Part shown: positions 32,040 through 40,415 of the stretch, in pieces | Position numbering within the stretch: the first letter of the stretch is position 1 | Layout: each line of letters begins with the position of its first letter | Assembly (NCBI GenBank): GCA_012270585.1 | Contig: JAAXIB010000088.1 | Location: 64,419-128,418, forward strand | DNA length: 64,000 nt | Direction of reading: 5' to 3' | DNA from: Nitrospirales bacterium | GTDB taxonomy: Bacteria; Nitrospirota; Nitrospiria; Nitrospirales; UBA8639 | The notes under the pieces: generated by a model | The model's database searches: none | What the model was told of the DNA's origin: nothing | The model's input: the letters and a program-made list of their open reading frames with translations, nothing else | Made by a program: the position numbers and the translations under genes

Positions 32040-33116
32040 CTAGGCTCTTCCCCGCGTGGGGGCCGGTTTCTTTTCCGCTTCAGCCGAACCCGCGGCCTTC
32101 GGCATCGAAACCAGTCCGGCCTGTTCCCGGATTCTCGCTTCAATTTCTCCGGCAGTCTCGGGGTTCTCCTTCAAAAATGCTTTCACCGCTTCGCGGCCCT
32201 GGCCCAATCGCTCCTCACGAAACGAATACCAGGCCCCGGCCTTGTCGATGATTTTCCTATCCACGCCCAGGTCGATGAGTTCCCCGACTTTGGACACGCC
32301 CTCGGCGAACATAATGTCGAACTCGGCCTGCCTGAATGGAGGCGCAGTCTTATTTTTCACCACTTTGACGCGGACACGGCTTCCGATCACCTCCTGCCCT
32401 TCCTTGATGGACTCGATCCGCCTGATGTCCAGCCGCACCGAAGAATAGAACTTCAGGGCGTTTCCGCCGGTCGTGGTTTCGGGATTGCCGAACATCACGC
32501 CGATCTTCATGCGGATCTGGTTGATGAAGACCACCGTGGTCAGGGATTTGGAAATGGCTCCGGTCAATTTACGGAGAGCCTGGGACATCAGGCGCGCCTG
32601 AAGCCCCATGTGTGAATCGCCCATTTCACCTTCGATTTCGGCGCGGGGCACCAAGGCGGCAACGGAGTCCACGACCACCAGGTCGATCGCCCCGCTTCTG
32701 ACCAACGTCTCGGCAATTTCCAGGGCTTGTTCGCCGGTGTCGGGTTGGGCCACCAGCAGATCGTCGGTTCGCACACCCAGTTTCTTGGCATAGGACACGT
32801 CCAACGCGTGTTCCGCGTCGATAAACGCCGCGGACCCGCCGGCTTTCTGCGTTTCCGCAATCGCATGCAGACACAAGGTGGTTTTCCCCGAGGATTCCGG
32901 CCCGAAAATTTCCACCACTCGCCCTCGCGGCAGCCCGCCGACGCCCAAGGCCAGATCAAGGGCCAACGACCCGGTGGAGACGGCCTGCACGTCTTCCGAC
33001 ACGTCACCTGTTCCCAGTTTCATAATCGAACCTTTCCCAAATTGCTTTTCAATTTGGGTCACGGCCAGTTCCAATGCCTTCATTTTCCCCTGATTATCTG
33101 CAGTTCGATCGCTCAT
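32040..33116 (-). CDS. recA: Recombinase RecA
   Basis: RecA (358 aa from ATG 33116) drives homologous strand exchange and LexA self-cleavage. Visible landmarks are the N-terminal [19 protein letters not shown], Walker [11 protein letters not shown], the [14 protein letters not shown] segment, Walker B ([12 protein letters not shown]), loop L2 ([20 protein letters not shown]) and a charged C-terminal tail ending [13 protein letters not shown] 33116 follows a perfect AGGAGG. No SOS box that I recognise lies in the 92 bp before it. thpR and cinA are immediately upstream, the well-known cinA-recA association. Confidence 0.98.
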   Translation of the reverse strand: MSDRTADNQGKMKALELAVTQIEKQFGKGSIMKLGTGDVSEDVQAVSTGSLALDLALGVGGLPRGRVVEIFGPESSGKTTLCLHAIAETQKAGGSAAFIDAEHALDVSYAKKLGVRTDDLLVAQPDTGEQALEIAETLVRSGAIDLVVVDSVAALVPRAEIEGEMGDSHMGLQARLMSQALRKLTGAISKSLTTVVFINQIRMKIGVMFGNPETTTGGNALKFYSSVRLDIRRIESIKEGQEVIGSRVRVKVVKNKTAPPFRQAEFDIMFAEGVSKVGELIDLGVDRKIIDKAGAWYSFREERLGQGREAVKAFLKENPETAGEIEARIREQAGLVSMPKAAGSAEAEKKPAPTRGRA

Positions 33117-33208
33117 AACGCCTCCTCGATTCAAGCCATCACGTCCCTATCATACTGAAAACCCGTAAGGAGGCCAACCATTCTTCGTAAAGAAAAGGCA
33201 CCGCACCC

Positions 33209-33781
33209 TCACGCATTCAAGGAGAGGTCCCATAATTTTGTATAGATCGGTCCAGTTGGACGGAGGTCACTCTTAAACAAGGCAATCCGTTCAACGGGGA
33301 ACTGCCCGCAGGCAAAGGGATCCGTGAACACTCCCAACGTTCCCAGCACGCGCCCGACTTCACGATGGTCCCTTTTCACGCGAGCCACGGTCAGATGAGG
33401 CCGAAACGGTCGATCCTCTTGAGGAAACCCCAAAGGGACCACTGCCCGACCGACACACCCGGCCAATGTGACCAGGCTATCGAGGGCTCCGCCAAGACCG
33501 ATCCACAACACGCGGGGCGACCGGTTATCCGGAAACGCCCCGAATCCTTTGCATTCAATGACAAAAGGAGAAACATGGGAAATCGCCGGCTCCACCGCCT
33601 GGCGGATCCGGTCAACCTGAATCTCCGTCGTTTCACCGAGAAACTTCAGGTTGATATGGAGATTTTCAGGTTTACTCCAAGCGAGTCCTGGGAATTCTCG
33701 TTTGACCGTTCGGATGTTCTGCCCTATGGCCGATTGCAGGGTTGCAGGCAGATCAATCGCCAAAAACGTTCGTAGTCCCAT
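33209..33781 (-). CDS. thpR: RNA 2',3'-cyclic phosphodiesterase (2H family, ThpR)
   Basis: The 190 aa protein belongs to the 2H phosphoesterase superfamily. Both catalytic HxTx-type motifs are visible: HINLKFLG (H-x-N-x, about residue 42) and HLTVARVK (about residue 128). Family members hydrolyse 2',3'-cyclic phosphates or ligate tRNA halves in vitro; the in vivo role is unclear. The first motif has Asn where Thr/Ser is most common, a minor variation. Its ATG overlaps the cinA stop by one base (TGATG), so the two are translationally coupled, and recA follows after 92 bp. Confidence 0.9.
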   Translation of the reverse strand: MGLRTFLAIDLPATLQSAIGQNIRTVKREFPGLAWSKPENLHINLKFLGETTEIQVDRIRQAVEPAISHVSPFVIECKGFGAFPDNRSPRVLWIGLGGALDSLVTLAGCVGRAVVPLGFPQEDRPFRPHLTVARVKRDHREVGRVLGTLGVFTDPFACGQFPVERIALFKSDLRPTGPIYTKLWDLSLNA

Positions 33782-35082
33782 CAGGCCTCGTCAAGAAATG
33801 AATCGCACAACCAACGCCGCAACACGTCGAGTGCTGCCTGCGACGACCGGAGTTTAATCGCTTCCCGTTCTCCATGGAACCGGAATGCTTTCGTTGAGGT
33901 TCCCATCGACGTGGCCAGCCCGACGTAGACCAAACCGACGGGCTTGTGCGCCGTCCCGCCTCCGGGTCCGGCAATACCCGTGATACTCAGGCCCACGTCC
34001 GCCTTGCTTCTCGTCCGAATACCCTGAGCCATGGCCTTGGCGACCTGCGCACTCACCGCCCCATATTTTTTCAACAACGATTCGGGAACTCCGAGCAGTT
34101 CCATCTTCGCCCGATTGCCATAACACACCACGCCCCGGTCCACGTATGTCGAACTTCCGGGCACTTGAGTCAGGCGATGCGCAATCAGCCCGCCCGTACA
34201 GCTTTCAGCCAGGGCGATGGTGGATCTTCGCGCACGGAGACGTTGCCCCACCACTTCCTCCATGGTCTGTCCGTCGATGGAGAAGACGTGTTGCCCCAAT
34301 TTGGCGATCACGTCGTTCATTAAGTCATCAAGTGACATGGCGGATTGCCTAGAGTTTTTCTTCCCCGCTTGCCTTCTTTCAGTCGTCCTCGATCTCGTGA
34401 GTGACACCGAAACTCCGAGCGGAGAGGCGAGAAGGCCGAGACGGAAAGGGCTTGTGGCGGGCATGATCCCTTTGAGTCGATTGTCGATCTCGCTCTCGAG
34501 AAGTCCAAAGGCCTGAATCGTCCGGGTCTCGATGGCCGGCGACAAAATCCCTTCTCGTCGAAGCATCGGCAGGACCGACTCCGTCCACATCCCGCGGACC
34601 TCGTGGCTGACTCCGGGCAGGCAAAAGATTCGACAGCGCTTCCACTGCACGGCAAAACCGGGCGCAATCCCGGCGGGATTCCGAAGCAGCACGGCGCCGG
34701 CTGGCAGGAACGCCTGCCGGCGTTGGCTTTCAGAAACGGTCCGTCCCGCGGATTGCAAGCGTGTCTTTATGGATTCGAGGGCCCGGGGACGCAAGCGTAA
34801 CGGAATTCCGGTAACCCGGGCCACGGCTTCGCGGGTGACATCGTCCACGGTTGGACCAAGACCGCCGGTGATCAGCACGAGCTTCGTCCGTTTGGCCGCG
34901 TTCGTAACGGCCACGCCTATGTCTTCGATATCGTCCCCGACCACGGACTTGAACCGGACTTCGATTCCATGCCCCGCCAGCGACTCGCTGAGAAAAATCG
35001 AATTGGTATCGACCCGCCCGCCGAGCAACAATTCGGATCCAACCGCAATGATTTCAGAAATTGCCAGCGAATCCGTGAACAT
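33781..35082 (-). CDS. cinA: CinA: NMN deamidase with N-terminal MoCF-type domain
   Basis: The 433 aa protein has the two-domain CinA layout. The N-terminal COG1058/MoCF-type domain (about residues 1-175) shows AVGSELLLGGRVDTNSIFLS and ITGGLGPTVDDVTREAVA, and acts as an ADP-ribose pyrophosphatase in some bacteria. The C-terminal PncC amidase domain (about 270-430) shows ALAESCTGGLIAHRLTQVPG and SITGIAGPGGGTAHKPVG, which deamidates NMN to recycle pyridine nucleotides. A link (about residues 225-265) is Arg/Lys-rich and variable. It sits 21 bp after the barrel protein gene and overlaps thpR by one base. Confidence 0.94.
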   Translation of the reverse strand: MFTDSLAISEIIAVGSELLLGGRVDTNSIFLSESLAGHGIEVRFKSVVGDDIEDIGVAVTNAAKRTKLVLITGGLGPTVDDVTREAVARVTGIPLRLRPRALESIKTRLQSAGRTVSESQRRQAFLPAGAVLLRNPAGIAPGFAVQWKRCRIFCLPGVSHEVRGMWTESVLPMLRREGILSPAIETRTIQAFGLLESEIDNRLKGIMPATSPFRLGLLASPLGVSVSLTRSRTTERRQAGKKNSRQSAMSLDDLMNDVIAKLGQHVFSIDGQTMEEVVGQRLRARRSTIALAESCTGGLIAHRLTQVPGSSTYVDRGVVCYGNRAKMELLGVPESLLKKYGAVSAQVAKAMAQGIRTRSKADVGLSITGIAGPGGGTAHKPVGLVYVGLATSMGTSTKAFRFHGEREAIKLRSSQAALDVLRRWLCDSFLDEA

Positions 35083-35103
35083 AGGTTGGAAGGAACGGTA
35101 TCC

Positions 35104-36063
35104 CTAAAACCGATGCTTCAGGTTCACGCTCACGCCAAAAAACTCGATGTTGTCGGTTTCGAGTCCGCCCCGGACCGGCTCACTGCCGTCTTTCCGGAGA
35201 TTGGGTTCGTGACTGCGCAACGGATCCCACATGATCCCGGTCTCGTCCCGAAAAGAATTGAACCTGACCCAGCGTCCCTTGAGCCCCAGAGACAGGGCTT
35301 CCGTGACCGCGTAATCCACCCCGAACAGGATCTGGAGACCATAGAGCACGTCGCTGAGCGTATTTTGCGAAACGCTGACCGTTCCGGCGAGGTTCTGTTG
35401 GATCTCGGCAGCGTTGGGCAATCCATAACCCGTCGTGATGGACTCCGGGTTATTGTTTCTCGCCCAGACGCTGGCATACTCGACGTCGGTAAACCCAACG
35501 CCGCCACCGATCCCGATATACGGCGTGAACCGGCTGGCGTTACGGAAATCATACAACAGGTTCCCGAACAGGTTGTGGGAGGTCAAGCTGCCTATCCGAT
35601 CCGTCGCATGCACAATTTCATCCCTGAGTTTCTGGCCCTGTGTGCCCACCCCGAGAGGAACGTCGGCTGTCTGATCATAGTTCGATTGCCGGTAGAAGTA
35701 TTCCAGTTCCACGCGAAGACCACCCAAGGGACTGTTCTTGTTCTGGATATGACCCGAAAAACTGTAGCCGATCGCCCCTCCGGCCAGAATACCGGTGGCC
35801 CTGTCGAACTCGTTCTCCCATCTTCCACCCACGCTACGATCAGGACCCGTGCAACTCGCGCGCTCCTGGTACCGTGGATTGATGTATTCATCGCAGACGC
35901 TGGCCCGATCGTTACTGGTTCCGGTCGTATCGAAGCCGCCGGCGAAATTGACCCCGATATCGCCGCTGATGTAGAAGCCCTCCGAGTGTGCCTGCGCCCA
36001 ACCCGGCACCATCACAAACGTGGCGAGGGCAAGCATCAGAAATGGAGAAATGTATATTTTCAT
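35104..36063 (-). CDS. Outer-membrane beta-barrel protein
   Basis: This ~319 aa protein starts with a signal peptide (MKIYISPFLMLALATFVMV, PGWAQA). It is followed by alternating amphipathic strands (GFYISGDIGVNFAGGF, GLRVELEYFYRQ, FTPYIGIGGGVGFTDVEYAS) and ends in the outer-membrane signature SVNLKHRF with a terminal Phe. The class resembles surface-antigen/OmpA-like barrels; the function is unknown. It is a paralogue of the frameshifted gene at 25417-26352, sharing EYFYR, SHN-F-NL-YD and FTPY-G-G. The start at 36063 places the signal peptide correctly. cinA begins 21 bp downstream, so the three or four genes may share a transcript. Confidence 0.85.
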   Translation of the reverse strand: MKIYISPFLMLALATFVMVPGWAQAHSEGFYISGDIGVNFAGGFDTTGTSNDRASVCDEYINPRYQERASCTGPDRSVGGRWENEFDRATGILAGGAIGYSFSGHIQNKNSPLGGLRVELEYFYRQSNYDQTADVPLGVGTQGQKLRDEIVHATDRIGSLTSHNLFGNLLYDFRNASRFTPYIGIGGGVGFTDVEYASVWARNNNPESITTGYGLPNAAEIQQNLAGTVSVSQNTLSDVLYGLQILFGVDYAVTEALSLGLKGRWVRFNSFRDETGIMWDPLRSHEPNLRKDGSEPVRGGLETDNIEFFGVSVNLKHRF

Positions 36064-36220
36064 TGTTTTCTCGTTTTCCCGGAATTTATGAAAAGAGAGC
36101 ACAATTAAGTATAAACTTATAGTGTTTCAGGAAGTTTTGGTCAATAGCGCCATGGATTGTATTGCGGAATACACGGTAAAAAACACATTCTTACGTAGTC
36201 GGGAGAACGCTCCGCAATCC

Positions 36221-36883
36221 CTAGGGAATGTTTGAAAATTCCACCTCGAACGAAACCTCGTCCCCTTGATTTGGAAACACCATGATCGTGGTCTTCGCAT
36301 TTGGATCGAACGCGTCATACCGAAAGGAGCCGATGACCTTGGCCTTGTAGCGCGGAGCCTTGGGCCACACTTTTGTCCGCTGGGCCACGCCATCGAATCG
36401 CACGTTCAAGGGTTTCACCAGTTTCTCGCCTTGCTTCAACACAATGTAACTGTTGTCGGCAAAAGTCCCGGTTTCGCCGAAGATCGTCACACTCACAAGC
36501 ATGGTTTCCTCGGCAAGGATGCGCCGGATCTCCGTTTCGGAAGGCGTTTCTCCCCGCAGCCCGAAATGGCTCGCCATCACGGTCAGGCCGTTCATTTTGG
36601 TCATCAAAAACCCGTTGGGGCGCAATTTCCGATCCGACCCGAACCACGTATAGAGTCGATTCGGCAGTACGCGATCCTTGGCTGCGCGGAGTCCTTGCTC
36701 CACGGCTTGCTCAACCTGCGCGTCTGTCGGAGATACTTCGATCGCCCGGCTTTCCAACGCCGGAATACCAAGCGCTGTCCCGATGCACAAAAGACAAAAG
36801 CCCACGAGAGCCATCCTGGGCCGCCACAGAGGGACGGCCCCTTCGGCATGGGCTGGATAAAACCACGATTTCGGCAACGGCAC
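36221..36883 (-). CDS. Hypothetical exported protein
   Basis: The 220 aa product has a hydrophobic segment (MALVGFCLLCIGTALGIPAL, about residues 24-43) that looks like a signal peptide or anchor preceded by a long N-terminal extension. The remainder is soluble, with strands such as MLVSVTIFGETGTFADNSYI and TTIMVFPNQGDEVSFEVEF. The start is uncertain: GTG 36883 directly abuts a GGGGG run, a TTG six bases on has better spacing, and ATG 36814 would begin at the signal peptide. I recognise no family. It is divergent from the HemQ-type gene and lies upstream of the barrel gene on the same strand. Confidence 0.6.
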   Translation of the reverse strand: MPLPKSWFYPAHAEGAVPLWRPRMALVGFCLLCIGTALGIPALESRAIEVSPTDAQVEQAVEQGLRAAKDRVLPNRLYTWFGSDRKLRPNGFLMTKMNGLTVMASHFGLRGETPSETEIRRILAEETMLVSVTIFGETGTFADNSYIVLKQGEKLVKPLNVRFDGVAQRTKVWPKAPRYKAKVIGSFRYDAFDPNAKTTIMVFPNQGDEVSFEVEFSNIP

Positions 36884-36977
36884 CCCCTGTTTCCCCGGTG
36901 CACACCGTATACGGCTTTTGACGTGGATTCAAGCGTAGGGGAAAGACACCGCCATCTCCGTCTATCCCACCTGCCCT

Positions 36978-37003
36978 GTAGGGGACGGCCCCCGTGCCGT
37001 CCC
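36978..37003. repeat. GTAGGGG-family palindromic repeat
   Basis: The copy reads GTAGGGGACGGC then CCCCGTGCCGTCCC, a stem of GGGACGGC and GCCGTCCC around a short loop. The first 23 bases are identical in the copy at 40188. It lies in the 252 bp between divergent genes, which otherwise hold only promoter sequence. Confidence 0.7.
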
Positions 37004-37135
37004 AAATGGATGAGGCCGTTACAACTACAAAAAAAGGCCGACACCCACGCTTCGTTGACAACGCCGAGGAAAAATTGATAGATACTCAACTCTATTCAAT
37101 CGCATCATATTCAGCCTGTCTGTGGAGGATTTCGT

Positions 37136-37843
37136 ATGGCTGCAGAAGAACAACCAGGCAACCGGCAATTCGTCAATTTCGTCTTTTTCAAGGTTGATCC
37201 GGCGTGGCGGAGACTCGCGCATGACGAGCGACAAGCCGGCAAGCAGGAATTCATCCGGGCTATAGAGGAATTCTCCGGCAAGGTCATCGTCGTCCCTTAT
37301 TCGACGGTCGGCATTCGCGGAGACTGCGATTTCATGCTCTGGCGGATTACCTACGAACTCGAACTCTTCCAGGAGCAAATGGCTAAGGCGCTGGCCACGG
37401 GTCTTGGAAAATATCTCACGATTCCTTATTCATACCTGTCGATGACGAAACGTTCGGTGTACGTGGACCACCACGTGCACGAGGGCCAGGAAAGCCGACG
37501 ACTGAAAATTACGCCCGGTCGCAGCAAATACATTTTCATCTATCCCTTCGAGAAGACCCGTGAATGGTACCTCCTGACCAAGGCCGCCCGGCAGGGGATG
37601 ATGGACGAGCATATTGAAATCGGCCATAAATACCCGTCGGTCAAACTCAACACGACCTACTCCTTCGGCCTGGATGATCAGGAATTCGTGGTGGCGTTCG
37701 AAACCGACCACCCCCAGGATTTTCTCGATCTCGTCATGCACCTCCGCGAGGCGGAAGGGAGTCGATATACCAAGCGGGACATCCCCATCTTCACCTGTAT
37801 CATGAAGAGTCTCAAGGAAAGTCTCGATACACTCGGCGGGTAA
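37136..37843 (+). CDS. HemQ-type coproheme decarboxylase (chlorite dismutase family)
   Basis: The 235 aa protein is a heme-binding member of the chlorite-dismutase/HemQ family. By alignment with the N. defluvii Cld and Listeria HemQ sequences as I recall them, the proximal heme His is His159 (in QGMMDEHIEIG). The HemQ tyrosine and lysine used in coproheme decarboxylation correspond to Tyr136 and Lys140 (KYIFIYPFEK). The distal residue that is Arg in chlorite dismutases and Gln in firmicute HemQ is Leu171 (PSVKLNTTY). The Tyr/Lys pair favours ChdC/HemQ, the last step of the coproporphyrin-dependent heme pathway, over chlorite detoxification. A good ribosome binding site (GGAGG) precedes ATG 37136. 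No other heme genes are adjacent. Confidence 0.8.
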   Translation: MAAEEQPGNRQFVNFVFFKVDPAWRRLAHDERQAGKQEFIRAIEEFSGKVIVVPYSTVGIRGDCDFMLWRITYELELFQEQMAKALATGLGKYLTIPYSYLSMTKRSVYVDHHVHEGQESRRLKITPGRSKYIFIYPFEKTREWYLLTKAARQGMMDEHIEIGHKYPSVKLNTTYSFGLDDQEFVVAFETDHPQDFLDLVMHLREAEGSRYTKRDIPIFTCIMKSLKESLDTLGG

Positions 37844-37917
37844 CCCCGACCGGGCTTCGATTTTCACTGCGGGCCGACCGTTCTTCCTCTCACATTTTCC
37901 CAAACGGCCTGAAGTCC

Positions 37918-38592
37918 ATGCAGCAACCGGACTCACCGGCAGCGCTCTCCGCTGAATCATCCGTCAAAGGCGCGATCCTGTCATCCCTTGTCCCGGGTCT
38001 CGGACAATGGGTGCGCGGCTATCCCCGCCACGCGGCCCGCGTCCTCGCCATGGGCGGACTACTGGGGGGCTTTACCTGGGGTCTAAGCCAGCGAGGAGGA
38101 ACCGGCGCGGGATTCTTTTTTGCCCTATTGATCATCGTGCCCTGGTGGTGTCTGCAAGCCTATGAAGCCTCTTTGCCCAGCCCACCGGGTCAAATGGAGA
38201 CCCTGAAAACGGCTTGGCGTCGTGCCCACGATATTCGATACCTGGGCGGTCTGTTTCTCTTTACCGCGTTTACAGACCTCTACATTATTTTGGCAAACCC
38301 CGAATACAGTCTCACCCTGTTCTGTACCAAACCCGAGGGAGTGCCCGGTCTCCTGGCCAAGGCCCAATCCCCCACCCTTCACCTGGCCATTGGCTATGGG
38401 TTCCTCAAGCTTCGTCCATGGGCACTGCTTGTGTACATGGCCTATGCCGGGTTCGGCTTGTGCAATGCCTTAGCAAATTTCGCCTGCTTCGGGTACGGAC
38501 GCATTCGCACGGTGTTTTTTCTTTCGCTGGTGGCGTTTACCGTCTACGTGTTTTGGCGTCGATCCTGTTTCTCCCCCGCCACGCCAAGATGA
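37918..38592 (+). CDS. Multi-pass membrane protein with PGLGQ motif
   Basis: The 224 aa protein starts with a hydrophilic ~16 residues, then SVKGAILSSLVPGLGQWVRG. This resembles the P-G-x-G-Q turn that opens TM2/DUF5683-type small membrane proteins. About five hydrophobic segments follow (VLAMGGLLGGFTWGL, AGFFFALLIIVPWWCL, YLGGLFLFTAFTDLYII, LLVYMAYAGFGLCNAL and TVFFLSLVAFTVYVF). Its function is unknown. It lies 74 bp downstream of the HemQ-type gene on the same strand and could be co-transcribed with it. A head-to-head repeat pair follows. Confidence 0.7.
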   Translation: MQQPDSPAALSAESSVKGAILSSLVPGLGQWVRGYPRHAARVLAMGGLLGGFTWGLSQRGGTGAGFFFALLIIVPWWCLQAYEASLPSPPGQMETLKTAWRRAHDIRYLGGLFLFTAFTDLYIILANPEYSLTLFCTKPEGVPGLLAKAQSPTLHLAIGYGFLKLRPWALLVYMAYAGFGLCNALANFACFGYGRIRTVFFLSLVAFTVYVFWRRSCFSPATPR

Positions 38593-38604
38593 CATGCGCG
38601 GGAC

Positions 38605-38657
38605 GGGCGAACACATAGGTTCGCCCCTACGTAAGGGCGGACCTGCGTGTCCGCCCT
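38605..38657. repeat. Head-to-head pair of GTAGGGG-family palindromes
   Basis: An inverted copy (38605-38630, reading on the minus strand GTAGGGGCGAAC then CTATGTGTTCGCCC) is joined directly to a direct copy (38631-38657, GTAAGGGCGGAC then CTGCGTGTCCGCCCT). The direct copy is 24/27 identical to the insertion in guaA. The pair forms a tight cruciform-like unit between the membrane protein gene and the 73-residue protein gene. Confidence 0.7.
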
Positions 38658-38727
38658 CCATGAGGGATTCTTTTGACAGAGTTCAGTCTGGTGTGTTATC
38701 CCGAAAGCATCGTGTTTCGTGAGGCTC

Positions 38728-38949
38728 ATGGAAGAGACGAATGATCAAGAAAAGGATATCCTGTTCGTGTACCGTCATCCGGACGGCGCCGTCACCCTGT
38801 ATTCCGATGAAGAATGGGCCATCGAGCGAGGCATGAAACTGCAAGATCTGCACGTCGTGGAAATTCCCCGAAAATTGTACGCCGAAGGAACGATTCAGGA
38901 CGTCCGTGAATACGTCGCACAATATTTGGAAGCGAAAGACGAAGCTTGA
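38728..38949 (+). CDS. Hypothetical 73-residue protein
   Basis: The small acidic protein begins MEETNDQEKDILFVYRHPDG and ends REYVAQYLEAKDEA. It is probably a compact alpha/beta fold with strands ILFVYRHP and VTLYSDEEW. I do not recognise the family and see no cysteines or membrane segment. GTG 38719 could add three residues; ATG 38728 has GAGG just upstream. It ends 3 bp before the next gene, so the two are almost certainly translated together and may act together. Confidence 0.6.
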   Translation: MEETNDQEKDILFVYRHPDGAVTLYSDEEWAIERGMKLQDLHVVEIPRKLYAEGTIQDVREYVAQYLEAKDEA

Positions 38950-38952
38950 CGC

Positions 38953-40143
38953 ATGACCACGGCCCTTACGCATTCACCGCTCACGTCTGAACTCATCGAA
39001 GCCGTCATTGAGACGCTTCCCGTCCAAAGCCGGATCATGGTCCGCCTGCTCCTGCTTCAGTATCTCGAAACGTCTGAAGAGGATATTCAGTTCATTGTGG
39101 AGGATCAGCCGGACTCTCGGTTCATGGCCGGAGATCAACCCCAGGAAAAAAAATCGCTTGTGGCCGCAACGCGTGAGGTGACCGAACGCATCAACCAATA
39201 CAGCGGGTTTCTTCGTCAAAAACGCGAACGGCCCTGGCTCCAAATCGAATGCCTCAAGAAGCAGTTGGACCTGAGCGATTTAACCATCCTGGCCGCTGAA
39301 GGGTTGCTCACGTCGAAATTTCACGTCGACCGGACGGAGTTGAAGGAACGCAAAAAGACTGCCGTATCCGCGATCCCGAAACCGGAAATCCGACACTTGG
39401 ACCGCGCATTGGAACAAGAAGAAATTTCTGAAGACGACTTTCACCGCGGACGGCTGCTTGTTGAATATCAGACCCTGCTCAGACGGCGGGAACGACAACG
39501 ACGACGACTGAAAAATGCAGAGCAGGAGTACGAACTTTCGGGCCTCTCTCCCCTGCAGGATCACGAAGTCGCTCATATTTGGGGGATCCCCTTGGGCAGC
39601 CTTTCCGCAAGAAAGGTCAAGGCGTTGACCCAATACATCACTGCTCTCCAGGCAAGGCTCGATAAGGAGTCGGCGTCATCCGGCTCTCATCAGACGTACC
39701 CGGATCTCTGGAGAGAGACGCTACGCGTTCTTTCCAAAAAACCTTCCCGGCGTTCGATTGTTACTTTCATCCCGGGTATTGAACGAACGGAAGAGGCATT
39801 GATTGAAAAACTCAAAACCTTCGCCGACGGCACGATACCTGAAGCAGTCGAATCAGGGTTTTGGCAATTGATCACTCGCGTGCATGACAGTGAACATAGT
39901 GGGCCCTGGCACAGCCACGCCCGGGCCATCTTTGCCCTGCAACGCTTGTTTGCCATTCAATCCGATTCCGAACCCACGCTGGATGAACTCGAAGAAGAAC
40001 TCCTCAAAACCACGAGACCAAAGTCCAAGGACGATGCACTCCCCGCTCACCAAGCCGATGAGCAACCGGTGGAACTCAGTGAACAGGCACTCGGTGTCCT
40101 GAATGCCCTGGCCGGGGAGATCGACGACAAACGCACCACTTAG
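38953..40143 (+). CDS. Hypothetical charged helical protein, 396 aa
   Basis: This protein is soluble, strongly charged and mostly helical. Residues 1-45 contain a leucine-rich segment (SRIMVRLLLLQYLETSEEDI). A long basic and acidic central stretch (RLLVEYQTLLRRRERQRRRL, about residues 170-190) suggests a coiled coil. A second globular region (about 235-350) includes WRETLRVLSKKPSRRSIVTF. The tail is acidic. I find no enzyme motif and cannot name a family. It is translated 3 bp after the 73-residue protein and ends 1 bp before a repeat pair. Confidence 0.65.
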   Translation: MTTALTHSPLTSELIEAVIETLPVQSRIMVRLLLLQYLETSEEDIQFIVEDQPDSRFMAGDQPQEKKSLVAATREVTERINQYSGFLRQKRERPWLQIECLKKQLDLSDLTILAAEGLLTSKFHVDRTELKERKKTAVSAIPKPEIRHLDRALEQEEISEDDFHRGRLLVEYQTLLRRRERQRRRLKNAEQEYELSGLSPLQDHEVAHIWGIPLGSLSARKVKALTQYITALQARLDKESASSGSHQTYPDLWRETLRVLSKKPSRRSIVTFIPGIERTEEALIEKLKTFADGTIPEAVESGFWQLITRVHDSEHSGPWHSHARAIFALQRLFAIQSDSEPTLDELEEELLKTTRPKSKDDALPAHQADEQPVELSEQALGVLNALAGEIDDKRTT

Positions 40144-40213
40144 GGCAACGAACAACCACAGGGGGGTGTCCCTACATCATAGGCCTGGTAGGGGACGGCC
40201 CCCGTGCCGTGCC
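40144..40213. repeat. Second head-to-head GTAGGGG-family pair
   Basis: A degenerate inverted copy (40144-40175; on the minus strand GTAGGGACACCCCCCTGTGG then TTG) is followed after 12 bases by a direct copy (40188-40213) that repeats the first 23 bases of the element at 36978. The arrangement mirrors the pair at 38605-38657. The remaining 84 bases to the tRNA hold its promoter region. Confidence 0.6.
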
Positions 40214-40297
40214 GGATGGCACCACGTGCCCCAAGTGATTCATTTTTGCATCAATTGTCGAATCTTCATACCATGTGGTATATCCATCAAAGGATGT

Positions 40298-40373
40298 GGC
40301 GGTGTAGCTCAGTTGGTAGAGCAGCGGACTCATAAGCCGCGGGTCAGGGGTTCGAAACCCTTCACCGCCACCA
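40298..40373 (+). tRNA. tRNA with CAT anticodon (Met, or Ile if lysidine-modified)
   Basis: The 76-base gene folds into a full cloverleaf: acceptor GGCGGTG/CACCGCC, D arm GCTC...GAGC, anticodon loop CTCATAA, T arm AGGGG-TTCGAAA-CCCTT, and encoded 3' ACCA. The anticodon is CAT. The top of the anticodon stem has one A-G mismatch next to the loop. Elongator tRNA-Met is most likely. tRNA-Ile2, whose C34 is converted to lysidine, cannot be excluded by eye. It lacks the initiator C1-A72 mismatch. Confidence 0.95.
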
Positions 40374-40415
40374 TTTTCCCAATCAGCTCACGCGCCTGCT
40401 TTGCCGACCCCTTTC

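Noticed and set aside
33117-33208. LexA (SOS) box before recA
   Set aside because: I could not see a CTGT-N8-ACAG or comparable palindrome. The operator in this phylum may differ, so absence is not claimed.
37136-37843. True chlorite dismutase
   Set aside because: The distal Arg needed for chlorite chemistry is replaced by Leu, whereas the HemQ Tyr/Lys pair is present.
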